Shown: positions 1-7,897 of the stretch, piece by piece
Layout: every line of letters begins with the position of its first letter
How positions within the stretch are numbered: position 1 is the first letter of the stretch
Assembly: GCF_036263595.1 (NCBI RefSeq)
Contig: NZ_DATAGQ010000148.1
Span: forward strand, 1-64,000
Direction: 5' to 3'
Source: Geminicoccus sp036263595
GTDB taxonomy: Bacteria > Pseudomonadota > Alphaproteobacteria > Geminicoccales > Geminicoccaceae
DNA: 64,000 bases
Made by a program: the position numbers and the translations under genes
Notes under the pieces: generated by a model
Databases searched by the model: none
The model's input: the letters and a program-made list of their open reading frames with translations, nothing else
What the model was told of the DNA's origin: nothing

Positions 1-1
1 C

Positions 2-130
2 TCTGAGCTGCGGGAGGGCCTCAGCCGCTGGATTGGCTACTACAATGCCCAGCGCCCTCACTCATCTCTGGCCGGTCGCACACCCGATGAGGCATACGGA
101 GCAGCTGGCATCGAGAGATTGGCGGCCTGA
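2..130 (+). pseudogene. IS3-family transposase (OrfB), C-terminal fragment cut by window edge
   Basis: The reading frame from base 2 encodes 42 residues ending in the typical C-terminus of IS3-family OrfB integrases: a WIGYYNAQRPHSSL block followed by RTPDEAYGA and a stop at 130. In that family this is the end of the DDE integrase core. Only the tail lies in the window, so whether the element is intact upstream cannot be seen. The bases after the stop, to about 190, are probably its non-coding right end, because recognisable IS481-like sequence resumes at about 191. Confidence 0.75.
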
Positions 131-190
131 CGACAACCAGAGCCAAGCTTATCCCAGCCGCCAAACTGCCCGAGGGTATGGAACCACCTC

Positions 191-428
191 TGTTCGCCGT
201 CGAAAAGCGACAACGATCGCCTCTTCGGCCTCAGTCAGGACAGAACGGCGTGGCCGGCTCGGCCCCATTGGTGCATCGGCGGTGAACGTGCGTCGGCGCC
301 ACTTCGCGACGGTCTTCAAAGTTCAGCCCGTAGCGGATGGCCAGGGTGCGGGTCGCTTCTTGCGACGCTTGGAACTCGGCTGAGATGCGCGGCGTCGTAC
401 GGGCTGAGCCATGAAGACCTGCTACCAT
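191..428 (-). pseudogene. IS481-like transposase, N-terminal remnant, interrupted by IS3 element
   Basis: Read leftward from an ATG at 428 this gives MVAGLHGSARTTPRISAEF, a helix-turn-helix region ending in RYGLN, then after a frameshift near 320 the linker and VLTEAEEAIVVAFRRRT. This is the order seen in IS481-family transposases (N-terminal HTH, then EEAIVVAFRRHT before the DDE core). Similarity stops at about 191, where the IS3 tail begins, so the copy was probably split by that insertion. The DDE domain is absent. It is clearly non-functional. Confidence 0.6.
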
Positions 429-865
429 AGTGCATCCTCCCTTTCACGGGACAATGCACCACGACACTCCGAGACCATACAGCTAGTGCCCTGCCTCGGG
501 CGGATGGTTCAGGACGGGTTTGGCCGTCGCCTTCGGTTGCAGTCCGGACAAGGGGCTCGAGATTGGTTGGTTGTGGCGGCGATCCAGCGCTCGGTCCCCG
601 TTGCTGGGTCCTCGGCCGAACGGAAGACGCTCCGTGGCAAGGCTTTCCGGGTGAGGTCGCAGAAAAGGCTCGCCACGGCACTTGCCCTAGGTGTTCGGTC
701 TCGGGGTATCGTGGTGCGTTGTCCCGTGAAAGGGAGGATGCACTATGGCAGCAGGTCTTCATCGCTCAGTCCGAACGACGCCGCACGTCTCAGCCGAGTT
801 CCAAGCGTCGCAAGAAACGACCCGGACCTTGCCTGCCAGCTACGGGCTGAACCCGAAGACCATCG
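310..865. repeat. Imperfect inverted repeat formed by two head-to-head IS481-like ends
   Basis: Bases of about 310-465 reappear in reverse complement at about 710-865 with scattered mismatches. The best-conserved core is the segment reading GTCCCGTGAAAGGGAGGATG on the plus strand near 721-740 and its complement near 435-454, just upstream of each remnant start codon. The arms cover the presumed element ends plus the first 35-40 transposase codons. About 245 bases between the arms hold nothing recognisable. Confidence 0.7.
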
Positions 866-1650
866 CCAAGTCGCGGCGTCGGACCACGATCATCGATTGG
901 CGGATGGGCCATGGTCGTCGAGTTTTGGTGGCGCACCCTCCTGCCGCAGGGCGGCGTCCCGCGGTGCCTGCGCGAGGCTGTTCCAGGACGTTCCCGCAAT
1001 GCGTCCCTGCATCTCTGCTGTGCAACGGCCTTTGAAGCACTGCCGACATCTATTCGAGGGATCGGGCTCATGCCGATGGCATGTTCCGCCTGCCAAAGGA
1101 CGAGAAGAAAGCCTCCAGGCGCAGAGGTCTCGCCTACACGCAAGCCAGCGGTGCCACGTTCCCCTAGCGCCAGCACATCGTGCTGACCGATCATGGCATG
1201 GCCCCTACCGACCAGACCCGAGAACCGCGGCCGCTGTCCAAGAGATCGAGGCTCACTTCAGCAGCCACATCTTCCACGGCGCCTGCGACACACACGGCAT
1301 CAACCATCGCCTCACCAAGCCCTGCCACCCCTCCCGGCCGTCCTGAGCCGCCCCTCTTCAAGGAACGGATCATTGTCGGCCCGTTCTGCGGCTCAACCCT
1401 GTCAGATGATCGACGAGCGGCCAGACCGTCCGGATGAACCGGACCGGAGGCCGCGCTGAAGACGTCCCACTACGCGGAGCTTCAGGCACTCCCGGCCCAC
1501 GTCCTCACCTTGGCCTGCAACTTCGCCAAGCATCTGACGGCGCTGCGATGTCGGGCACCGTTCCTGCCCTCCTGCGACGCCTTAAAAATCCAGCCCGTCG
1601 GCCTTCAAGAGCAACCCGCACCACCTCATCCCTGGACCGCACGCTTCGCG
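745..1650 (+). pseudogene. IS481-like transposase, decayed by frameshifts
   Basis: The start at 745 encodes MAAGLHRSVRTTPHVSAEF and the same HTH as the opposite-strand copy, to LNPKTIAKSRRRT near 880. Later pieces of the same protein appear in changing frames: LTDHGMAPTDQTREP near 1180-1225, GACDTHGINHRLTKPCHP near 1278-1330, VRMNRT near 1430 and ALKTSHYAELQALPAHVL with CNFAKHLTAL near 1455-1545. These follow the IS481 order (DDE core, HRLTKPNHPWTNGQVERMNRT, NFAKRLKTL). At least three frameshifts make it a pseudogene. Confidence 0.65.
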
Positions 1651-2075
1651 CTGCGGCTTGGCCGGCCTCACATCAAGGGCGATTGTCTTCGGTCCACGAG
1701 CCGTGGCGGCGCTGCAGAAGGCAACTATCTGCCCGAAGTGCGGGCCGATCTCCGGCCAGGGCCCGCGGACTGCCATATCTCCAGGAGGATCATCCCTCGG
1801 CAGTCTCCGACGAGCGGGAAGAAGGCAGTGGCATGTTTCAAGCTGCTCCGGTCCCACCCGCAGGTTCGAGTTCTCGCTCTGAACGCGATGGAGGCCGGCG
1901 CCCAGCCCTTGCATGGGCGCAATGCTTCGGGTTGGCGCACGCCAGCAGCGCAGCACTAAGGCTAGACATCAGGCGTGGTGGTCTCCCAGCTGGATCCATC
2001 GGCGGGGTCTGCCCGACCGTTGGAGGAGGGGTTCGAGAGGCGGCTTGGCTTTGGTGGCTTGCTGTCAGCCTCGGA
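1651..2075. other. Non-coding gap, probable mobile-element debris
   Basis: No credible gene is seen here. Short open frames exist on both strands, but none resembles a protein I know and none has a convincing ribosome binding site. The stretch lies between the decayed IS481-like transposase and the 3' end of the LacI-type regulator and is most simply read as further degraded insertion-sequence DNA. Confidence 0.4.
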
Positions 2076-3092
2076 TCAGGCGGATGCGCCGGCCACGAAT
2101 TGGACCGGCAATACTACTTCGCGATCGGAGAAATGCCCATTCTCCAGCCGCCCGAGCATGGTCTGCGCACCCCGTTCACCCATCTCGTAGGCGGCGGAAC
2201 GGATCGTCATCAAGGGAGGATCGGCGAAGTCCATGAACGGGAAGGCATTGAACCCCGTCACCCCTACGTCCTGCGGCACTTGGAGGCCGTGGCGCCGCAG
2301 CACGTGGAGAGCGGCAATCGCGATCTGGTCGTTCTGGCCCAGGATCAGGTCCGGGGGCTGTTCCCGATCAAGGTAGCGATTGATCGCGTCGGCGATCATC
2401 TCGTTGCTGGTTTCATCGCACTCGACCAGGTCGACATGCACGCCATCGGCTTCGAGCACGGATCGGATGCCTGCCACGCGCTGCTCCACCGCAGGCCAAG
2501 GCACCGTGGACACCACGACGACCGCCCGCCGCGGCTTTCGTTTCAGCAGCGCCCTGGCAAGGATCGTAGCGCCGCCCCTGTCGTCCTGCCGGATGAAGCA
2601 GGCATCCTGCAGGGACGGAGTGGCTAGGTCCTGGAAGACGACGATCGGCTGGCCGAGCCTGGCAATCCGCCGCATCACGGCGATCCGCTGTCGTCGCGTA
2701 CCCGACAGGCTCAGGCACAGTCCGTCCACGGCCGAGCCTCGAATGAGGAAGGACGATTCCACCTTCCCCGGCAGGATCCCATCCAGCAGCAGGCCGAAGC
2801 CGCGCGAGTTCAGGTAGTTGGCAAGGCCCGCCACCAGGTTGGTGGTGAAGGGATCGGCCAAGAACCGCGGCGACGGGTCGAGGATCACCAGACCGACCGT
2901 GGAGTACCTCTGGGTCCGCAGGTTTCGTCCCATGCGATTGGGCCGGTAGCCAAGTTCCTGGACAGCCGCCTCGACCTTTGCGCGGGTCACTGCCGACACG
3001 CCCGTCTCGATGCCGTTGACGACCTTCGACACCGTGGCGGTCGAAACGCCGACACGGGCTGCGACGGCATGGATGGTCGGGCGCTGCGCCAT
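2076..3092 (-). CDS. LacI-family transcriptional repressor of the adjacent catabolic locus
   Basis: A 338-residue protein of normal LacI/GalR length. Residues 1-60 form the HTH with the family signature (IHAVAARVGVSTATVSKVV) and the hinge ending LGYRPNRMGRNLRT. Residues of about 65-335 are the periplasmic-binding-protein-like sensor domain. It is transcribed away from the RraA/TRAP operon, with 97 bases between the start codons. That gap holds a near-perfect LacI-type operator at 3158-3177, so it very likely represses both itself and the catabolic genes until a pathway metabolite binds. The inducer cannot be read from the sequence. Confidence 0.93.
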   Translation of the reverse strand: MAQRPTIHAVAARVGVSTATVSKVVNGIETGVSAVTRAKVEAAVQELGYRPNRMGRNLRTQRYSTVGLVILDPSPRFLADPFTTNLVAGLANYLNSRGFGLLLDGILPGKVESSFLIRGSAVDGLCLSLSGTRRQRIAVMRRIARLGQPIVVFQDLATPSLQDACFIRQDDRGGATILARALLKRKPRRAVVVVSTVPWPAVEQRVAGIRSVLEADGVHVDLVECDETSNEMIADAINRYLDREQPPDLILGQNDQIAIAALHVLRRHGLQVPQDVGVTGFNAFPFMDFADPPLMTIRSAAYEMGERGAQTMLGRLENGHFSDREVVLPVQFVAGASA

Positions 3093-3157
3093 GGGATCCT
3101 GTTCTCCAGCCGCCGGCCGTAGGGGCGTTGACGCGCCAAGGGAAGAATATTAGCGTC

Positions 3158-3177
3158 GATGTTAATCGTTTAACATC
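3158..3177. promoter_or_regulatory. Putative LacI-family operator (8-4-8 palindrome)
   Basis: Arms GATGTTAA (3158-3165) and TTAACATC (3170-3177) are exact reverse complements around TCGT. The centre AATCGTTT fits the AANCGNTT core of LacI/GalR-family operators. It lies 12 bases before the RraA-like start codon and 80 bases from the LacI start. A TTGACG box at 3128-3133 could be a -35 element; no convincing -10 is seen. Confidence 0.75.
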
Positions 3178-3189
3178 CTGGTACCAGTC

Positions 3190-3849
3190 ATGATCCTCGA
3201 CTTTGCCGCCCTGAAGCCGCGTCTCTACTCGGCGGTCCTGTCCGACGTCCTGGACGGGTTCGGGCGCATGGAGCAGGCGATGCGTCCGTTCGTGCGTCCG
3301 CTGGACGAGGATCTCGTGCTGTTCGGGCGTGCCCGCACCGGGCTCTACATGAACACCTACGCGGTGGCGGAGGGCGAGAACCCCTACGAGATCGAGATCG
3401 CCCTGATCGACGACCTGAAGAAGGACGATGTCGCGATCTTCGGCTGCGACGGGCCGACCACCCGGATTGCACCGTGGGGCGAGCTGCTGAGCACGGCGGC
3501 CAGCATGCGAGGTGCGGCCGGCTGCGTCACCGATGGTCTGGTGCGCGACGTCCGCCACATCCGGGCCATGAAGTTCCCGGTGTTCCATGGCGGGATCGGA
3601 CCGCTCGATTCGCGGGGCCGCGGCAAGATGATGGCGATGGACATCCCGATCATGTGCGGCGGCGTCAAGGTGACGTCGGGTGACCTCGTCTTCGGCGATG
3701 TCGACGGTCTCGTGATCATCCCGCAGGACATCGCCAACGAGGTGATCGAGGCAGCACTCAAGAAGGTCGAGAGCGAGAATCTGACCCGCCGCCTGCTGGA
3801 GGAGGGTCAGCTGCTGGGCGACGTCTATGCCAAGTACGGGGTGCTCTGA
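3190..3849 (+). CDS. RraA-fold aldolase/decarboxylase-like protein (HMG/CHA aldolase family)
   Basis: 219 residues, the usual length for RraA-like proteins. The family motif is clear: GELLSTAA at 97-104 and GCVTDGLVRD at 111-120, where Asp115, Arg119 and Asp120 correspond to the metal and substrate residues of 4-hydroxy-4-methyl-2-oxoglutarate/4-carboxy-4-hydroxy-2-oxoadipate aldolases. Proteins of this fold are often misnamed dimethylmenaquinone methyltransferases. First gene of the LacI-controlled operon, so a class II pyruvate aldolase or oxaloacetate decarboxylase acting on the imported compound is likely; the exact reaction is inferred. The ATG at 3190 has no strong ribosome binding site. 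Confidence 0.82.
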   Translation: MILDFAALKPRLYSAVLSDVLDGFGRMEQAMRPFVRPLDEDLVLFGRARTGLYMNTYAVAEGENPYEIEIALIDDLKKDDVAIFGCDGPTTRIAPWGELLSTAASMRGAAGCVTDGLVRDVRHIRAMKFPVFHGGIGPLDSRGRGKMMAMDIPIMCGGVKVTSGDLVFGDVDGLVIIPQDIANEVIEAALKKVESENLTRRLLEEGQLLGDVYAKYGVL

Positions 3850-3910
3850 ACCGGCACGGAAAAACGAAGCCGGCATTCCAGTCGGATTGGTGAAAGAGAG
3901 GGAAGCAACC

Positions 3911-4948
3911 ATGAAACTGTACTGGGGTTTGGCTGCGTTCGCTGGAGCGTTCGCGATGGTCGGGGCGTCAACTGTCACGATCGCCGCCGAGTTCAGCATC
4001 CGGGGAAGTCACGCCGAGTCGACGGAAAGCCCGCTGCACAAGGGCTGGCAGGTCTTCGAGGCCTATGTCGAGAGCGCCAGCGGCGGCCGGGTCGAGGTCT
4101 CGATTTCGCCTGCCAGCCAGCTCGGCTCGATCAAGGACGCGTTGGAACAGGCCAAGATCGGCGCCATCGAGATGGCGCAGGGCGATGAGCAGAACCTCGA
4201 CGGCTTCTACAAGCCGATGATGATCCTGGCGACGCCATACCTGTTCGCCAACGACGAGGAGGGCCAGCGCTTCTTGGACTCCGATTTCTTCATGGAAGTC
4301 CGCGAGAAGATGGCCAAGGAGTCCGGCCTGCGCTTTCTTGCAGCCTCGTCCTACGGCTTTCGCTGCTTCACCAACAACGTAAAGCCGATCAAGTCGGCCG
4401 CCGACATGGCCGGGATCCGCATGCGGGTGCCGCCCAGCCCGATGTCGCTCGCCATGGTCGAGGCGATGGGCGGCTCGCCGACGCCGGTGCCCTGGGAAGA
4501 ACTCTACGGCGCCATGCAGTCGGGCGTGGTGGACGGGCAGGAGAACCCGGTCGGGGTGGTGCTCGACTACTCGTTCTACCAAGTGCAGAAATACCTGACG
4601 CTGGACAACCACCAGCTCGGCCTGAACTCCCTCATGATCAACGAGCAGTTCTTCCAGAGCCTGCCTCCGGAACTGCGGGCCGTCGTGGTGACCGGCGCCC
4701 GGATGGCGGCGGCTACCGAATATGGCGAACGCAATTATCAGGCGCGGGTCAGCGCGGTGGAGAAGCTGCGCGGGAACGGCATGGAAGTCTACGCACCGAC
4801 TCTCGAGGAAATCGAAACTTTCCGTGCGGCCACGAAGGAGCCGATGCAGGCCTATCTGAAGAAGGAACTCGATCCCGGCTATGTCGACGCGGTCTACAAG
4901 GAGGTCGCCGACATCCGCGCTGCCCTCGTCTCGTCCGTGTCCGAGTAA
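3911..4948 (+). CDS. dctP: TRAP transporter solute-binding protein, DctP family
   Basis: 345 residues from the ATG at 3911, chosen because a purine-rich AGAGGGAAG site precedes it and a signal peptide follows at once (basic start, hydrophobic stretch, cleavage near AAEFSIRG). The mature protein has the DctP layout, including the MRVPPSP region that carries the carboxylate-binding arginine and the later AMQSGVVDGQENP segment. It binds an organic acid in the periplasm and delivers it to the DctQM proteins encoded next. Stereotypic arginine placement suggests a carboxylate ligand; its identity is unknown. Confidence 0.93.
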   Translation: MKLYWGLAAFAGAFAMVGASTVTIAAEFSIRGSHAESTESPLHKGWQVFEAYVESASGGRVEVSISPASQLGSIKDALEQAKIGAIEMAQGDEQNLDGFYKPMMILATPYLFANDEEGQRFLDSDFFMEVREKMAKESGLRFLAASSYGFRCFTNNVKPIKSAADMAGIRMRVPPSPMSLAMVEAMGGSPTPVPWEELYGAMQSGVVDGQENPVGVVLDYSFYQVQKYLTLDNHQLGLNSLMINEQFFQSLPPELRAVVVTGARMAAATEYGERNYQARVSAVEKLRGNGMEVYAPTLEEIETFRAATKEPMQAYLKKELDPGYVDAVYKEVADIRAALVSSVSE

Positions 4949-4975
4949 GCGAGCGCTCCGTTCCTGATCGACCAC

Positions 4976-5002
4976 GTCCCGGACCAGGGCCTGGTCCGGG
5001 AC
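4976..5002 (+). promoter_or_regulatory. Long intercistronic hairpin between dctP and dctQ
   Basis: GTCCCGGACCAG (4976-4987) pairs exactly with CTGGTCCGGGAC (4991-5002) around a three-base GGC loop. No T-run follows, so it is not a classic intrinsic terminator. Stable hairpins of this kind behind binding-protein genes commonly protect the upstream mRNA and reduce read-through, which would favour DctP over the membrane subunits. Confidence 0.6.
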
Positions 5003-5018
5003 AAGACGGAGAGGCTCC

Positions 5019-5498
5019 GTGACGTCCCTTGCCTTCTGGGTGAACCGCATCACCGACGCCATCCTGGTCCTCGGCATCGCCGTGATCGCCGCCGTCCTGG
5101 TGACGCAGGTCTTCTGCCGCTACGTCCTGCACGCCGCCCTGCCCTGGCCGGAAGAGCTGGCGCAGATCCTTCTCGTCGTCATTTCCTTCCTCGGCATGTA
5201 TCGCGCCTTCGGCAAGGACCAGCACATCCGCATCGACTGGCTGCCCAAGCACTCCAGGCCGGTACGCCTGCTGCGTGCGCTGAGCCTCCTGCTGGTGGCA
5301 GGTTTCCTGGCCTATATCGGCCTTGGAGGCTGGTGGCTCGCCACAGGTGCCTGGGATCAGCCCACGACCGCGCTGCGTCTGCCGACGGCGATCCCCTATC
5401 TGATCATGCCGCTGGCATGCCTGCTCTCGATAGCGGCCGTGGCTGCCGCCATCCGTACTGCGCTGATGGCCTCGTCCAGGTCGGCCAAAGCACCATGA
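5019..5498 (+). CDS. dctQ: TRAP transporter small permease, DctQ family
   Basis: 159 residues with four predicted membrane helices (about 15-37, 48-65, 88-110 and 128-148), the standard DctQ topology. The central LPWPEELAQILLVVISFLGM block followed by a charged cytoplasmic segment is typical. It starts at GTG 5019 and its stop overlaps the DctM start by the ATGA arrangement at 5495-5498, so the two are translationally coupled. It forms the membrane complex with DctM and takes up the DctP ligand using the sodium gradient. Confidence 0.9.
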   Translation: MTSLAFWVNRITDAILVLGIAVIAAVLVTQVFCRYVLHAALPWPEELAQILLVVISFLGMYRAFGKDQHIRIDWLPKHSRPVRLLRALSLLLVAGFLAYIGLGGWWLATGAWDQPTTALRLPTAIPYLIMPLACLLSIAAVAAAIRTALMASSRSAKAP

Positions 5499-6781
5499 TC
5501 ACCGCCCTGGTCGTGCTGCTTCTCGTCTTTCTTCTGGCGGTCGAGACCCCCGTCGCCTTCGCCGTCGGCCTCTGCGCGCTTGCGGGACTTCTCATCGGCG
5601 GTTTCGGCAACGCCGCCGCCGCAGCCCAGCGCATGTATGCCGGCATGAACAGCTACGGGCTGCTGGCGCTGCCTCTCTTCATCCTGGCTGGCAACCTGCT
5701 GGTCGCCGGCGGCGTCATCCAGCGTCTGGTCGACTTCGCCGATCTCGTCGTCGGACGCATCCGCGGCGGGCTCGCCTACGTCAACCTGGTGTCCAACCTG
5801 ATGATGGCGGGCGTGTCCGGTTCCGCCACGGCAGACACGGCGGCCCTGGGATCGGTCATGGTGCCCATGATGCGCTCGCGCGGCTACACAACCGACTTCG
5901 CTGCAGCCCTCACCATTTCCGGCGCCATTATCGCGCCGATCATCCCGCCAAGCCTGATCATGGTCATCTATGCCATTCCGACCAGGCTTTCGATCGGCGC
6001 CATGTTCTTTGCCGGCATCCTGCCGGGCCTCCTGATCTTCGCCCTGCTCACGCTGTACGTGGCCTATGCCTGCCGCAACCAGCCAGTCCTGGAAGGCGGA
6101 AGGCGCCCCGGGCGAAGCCTGTTCCGCTCGATCCTCGACGCGGTCCCGATCCTGGTCGCACCGGTCATCATCGTCGGCGGGGTGCGCGGCGGAGTCTTCA
6201 CGGCGACCGAAGCGGCGGCGGTTCTGTGCGCCTATGCCTTGTTCCTCACCTGCGTTCTCTATCGCGCGGTCGACCTGACCGGCTTGGCCAAAGTGTTCCG
6301 TGACAGCGCGCTGACGACGGCAACGGTGATGATCGTGGTTGCGACCTCCACCCTGTTCGCCTGGTTCTTGGCGATCGAGAGCATCCCGCAGGCGGTCACC
6401 GCCCTGTTCCTGTCGATCTCGGACAATCGCTACGTCTTCCTGATCATCGTCAACATCTTCCTGCTGTTCGTCGGCTGCTTTCTCGACACCGTGCCCGCCA
6501 TCCTCATCTTCGTTCCGATCCTTCAGCCGGTAGCGGTCAAGTTCGGCATCGACCCCATCCACTTCTCGATCATCGTCATCGTGAACCTGATGGTCGGCCT
6601 CAACACGCCGCCGATCGGCACCAACCTGTTCGTGATCTCCTCGATCAGCGGCCGTTCGATGGCAGCCATCACGCGGGCGCTGTTGCCGCTCTACACCGTC
6701 AAGATCGTAGCGCTCCTCCTCATCACCTATGTCCCGTTCATCTCGCTCTGGCTGCCGCGTGCTGCAGGGCTGATCCGATGA
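5495..6781 (+). CDS. dctM: TRAP transporter large permease, DctM family
   Basis: 428 residues with about a dozen hydrophobic helices, as expected for DctM. The start at 5495 is fixed by the ATGA overlap with dctQ. Family features include GVSGSATADTAALGSVM early, APIIPPSLIMVIYA in the middle and LNTPPIGTNLFV near the C-terminus, the re-entrant loops that bind sodium and substrate. The 3' end overlaps the dehydrogenase start by four bases at 6778-6781, which puts transport and catabolism on one transcript. Confidence 0.94.
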   Translation: MITALVVLLLVFLLAVETPVAFAVGLCALAGLLIGGFGNAAAAAQRMYAGMNSYGLLALPLFILAGNLLVAGGVIQRLVDFADLVVGRIRGGLAYVNLVSNLMMAGVSGSATADTAALGSVMVPMMRSRGYTTDFAAALTISGAIIAPIIPPSLIMVIYAIPTRLSIGAMFFAGILPGLLIFALLTLYVAYACRNQPVLEGGRRPGRSLFRSILDAVPILVAPVIIVGGVRGGVFTATEAAAVLCAYALFLTCVLYRAVDLTGLAKVFRDSALTTATVMIVVATSTLFAWFLAIESIPQAVTALFLSISDNRYVFLIIVNIFLLFVGCFLDTVPAILIFVPILQPVAVKFGIDPIHFSIIVIVNLMVGLNTPPIGTNLFVISSISGRSMAAITRALLPLYTVKIVALLLITYVPFISLWLPRAAGLIR

Positions 6782-7863
6782 CGGTCGATCCTCGGGAACT
6801 TTTCATGCGCCCCTTGGTCCTGCACCCGGACGTTCAGTTCAGCGGCCCCGCCGACATCGAGGCCAGCGTCTATGGCAGCGCGTTCGAGGCCTGGACGACG
6901 CAGTCCACCGACCTAGCCAGGATCCCGGACGAGGTATGGGCACGGGCCGCAGCCATGGTTTGCTACCACGAGATCACGGTGACGCCGGCGGTGCTCGACC
7001 GCATGCCGCACTGCCGTGTGGTCGTTCGCGCTGGCGTCGGCTTCGACAACATCGATCTGGCGGCTGCCGCCGAGCGCGGCATCGCGGTCTGCAACACGCC
7101 CGACTATGGCACGACCGACGTCGCCGACCATGCCATTGCCCTGACGCTCGCGATCCTGCGCGGTATCACCGGCTACGACGACCTCGTCTTCGCGGACCCG
7201 GTCCGCGGCTGGGACTTCGCCGCGGTGCCGACCGTGCGGCGCCTGTCCACCCAGACGTTCGGTGTCGTTGGCCTGGGCAGGATCGGAACGGCGACGGCCC
7301 TGCGAGCCAAGGCGCTCGGCATGCGGGTAGTCTTCCACGATCCGTACCGCCCCACCGGAACTGAACTGGCGCTCGGGATGGAACGGGCGGCCTCGCTCGG
7401 CGAGTTGCTGCGGCAGGCGGACATCGTCTCGCTGCATACGCCGTTGACCAACGAGACACGGCATTTGATCGACGAACCGGCGCTGGCCTCGATGAAGCCC
7501 GGCGCGGTCCTGGTCAACACGGCCAGGGGTGGTGTTGTCGACCTGTCGGCGCTGGCCAGGGCCCTGCTCGATGGGCATGTCGGCGCAGCAGCACTCGATG
7601 TCCTGGAGAGTGAGCCGCTCTCTGCCGAGCATCCACTCATGCTGGCATGGCGCACACCCGGCTCGCCCTTGCGCCACCGCTTGGTGGTCACGCCGCACGC
7701 GGCCTTCTACAGCCCCGCCAGCCTGATGGACCTCCGGCGCAAGTCGGCCACCACCGCGGCATCCTACCTGCGCGAGGGGTATTCCCGGGACTGCGTCAAC
7801 GCCGAGCGCATCGATCAGGCAAAGGCGGCGGCACGGGCTGGGATGATGGGTCCCGCGGGCTGA
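6778..7863 (+). CDS. D-isomer-specific 2-hydroxyacid dehydrogenase (CtBP-like)
   Basis: 361 residues. The NAD-binding domain carries GLGRIG at 165-170 with the dinucleotide-ribose aspartate at about 188. The catalytic residues appear in order: Arg250 in NTARGG, Glu279 in LESEP and His307 in TPHAAF. It should interconvert a 2-oxoacid and the corresponding D-2-hydroxyacid with NAD(H). It overlaps dctM by ATGA, so it belongs to the TRAP operon. An internal ATG at 6805 is an alternative start that would remove nine residues. Specificity is not deducible; closest in style to phosphoglycerate/C-terminal-binding-protein-type members. Confidence 0.88.
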   Translation: MTVDPRELFMRPLVLHPDVQFSGPADIEASVYGSAFEAWTTQSTDLARIPDEVWARAAAMVCYHEITVTPAVLDRMPHCRVVVRAGVGFDNIDLAAAAERGIAVCNTPDYGTTDVADHAIALTLAILRGITGYDDLVFADPVRGWDFAAVPTVRRLSTQTFGVVGLGRIGTATALRAKALGMRVVFHDPYRPTGTELALGMERAASLGELLRQADIVSLHTPLTNETRHLIDEPALASMKPGAVLVNTARGGVVDLSALARALLDGHVGAAALDVLESEPLSAEHPLMLAWRTPGSPLRHRLVVTPHAAFYSPASLMDLRRKSATTAASYLREGYSRDCVNAERIDQAKAAARAGMMGPAG

Positions 7864-7897
7864 TGCCGGCGGAGATGCGACAGACGGAAAGGCGACG

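Noticed and set aside
411..1346. Rightward open frame of 311 codons in the left-end region
   Set aside because: It crosses the inverted repeat and runs out of frame with the IS481-like peptide segments for most of its length; it is not a real gene.
2413..3999. Leftward open frame of 528 codons across the LacI start and the RraA gene
   Set aside because: It reads the LacI gene in another frame for part of its length and is antisense to rraA; composition is that of a shadow frame (Arg, His, Asp, Gly rich) and no domain is seen.
5396..6562. Leftward open frame of 388 codons opposite dctM
   Set aside because: Pure antisense shadow of a GC-rich membrane-protein gene: Asp, Arg, Gln and His runs without any hydrophobic core.
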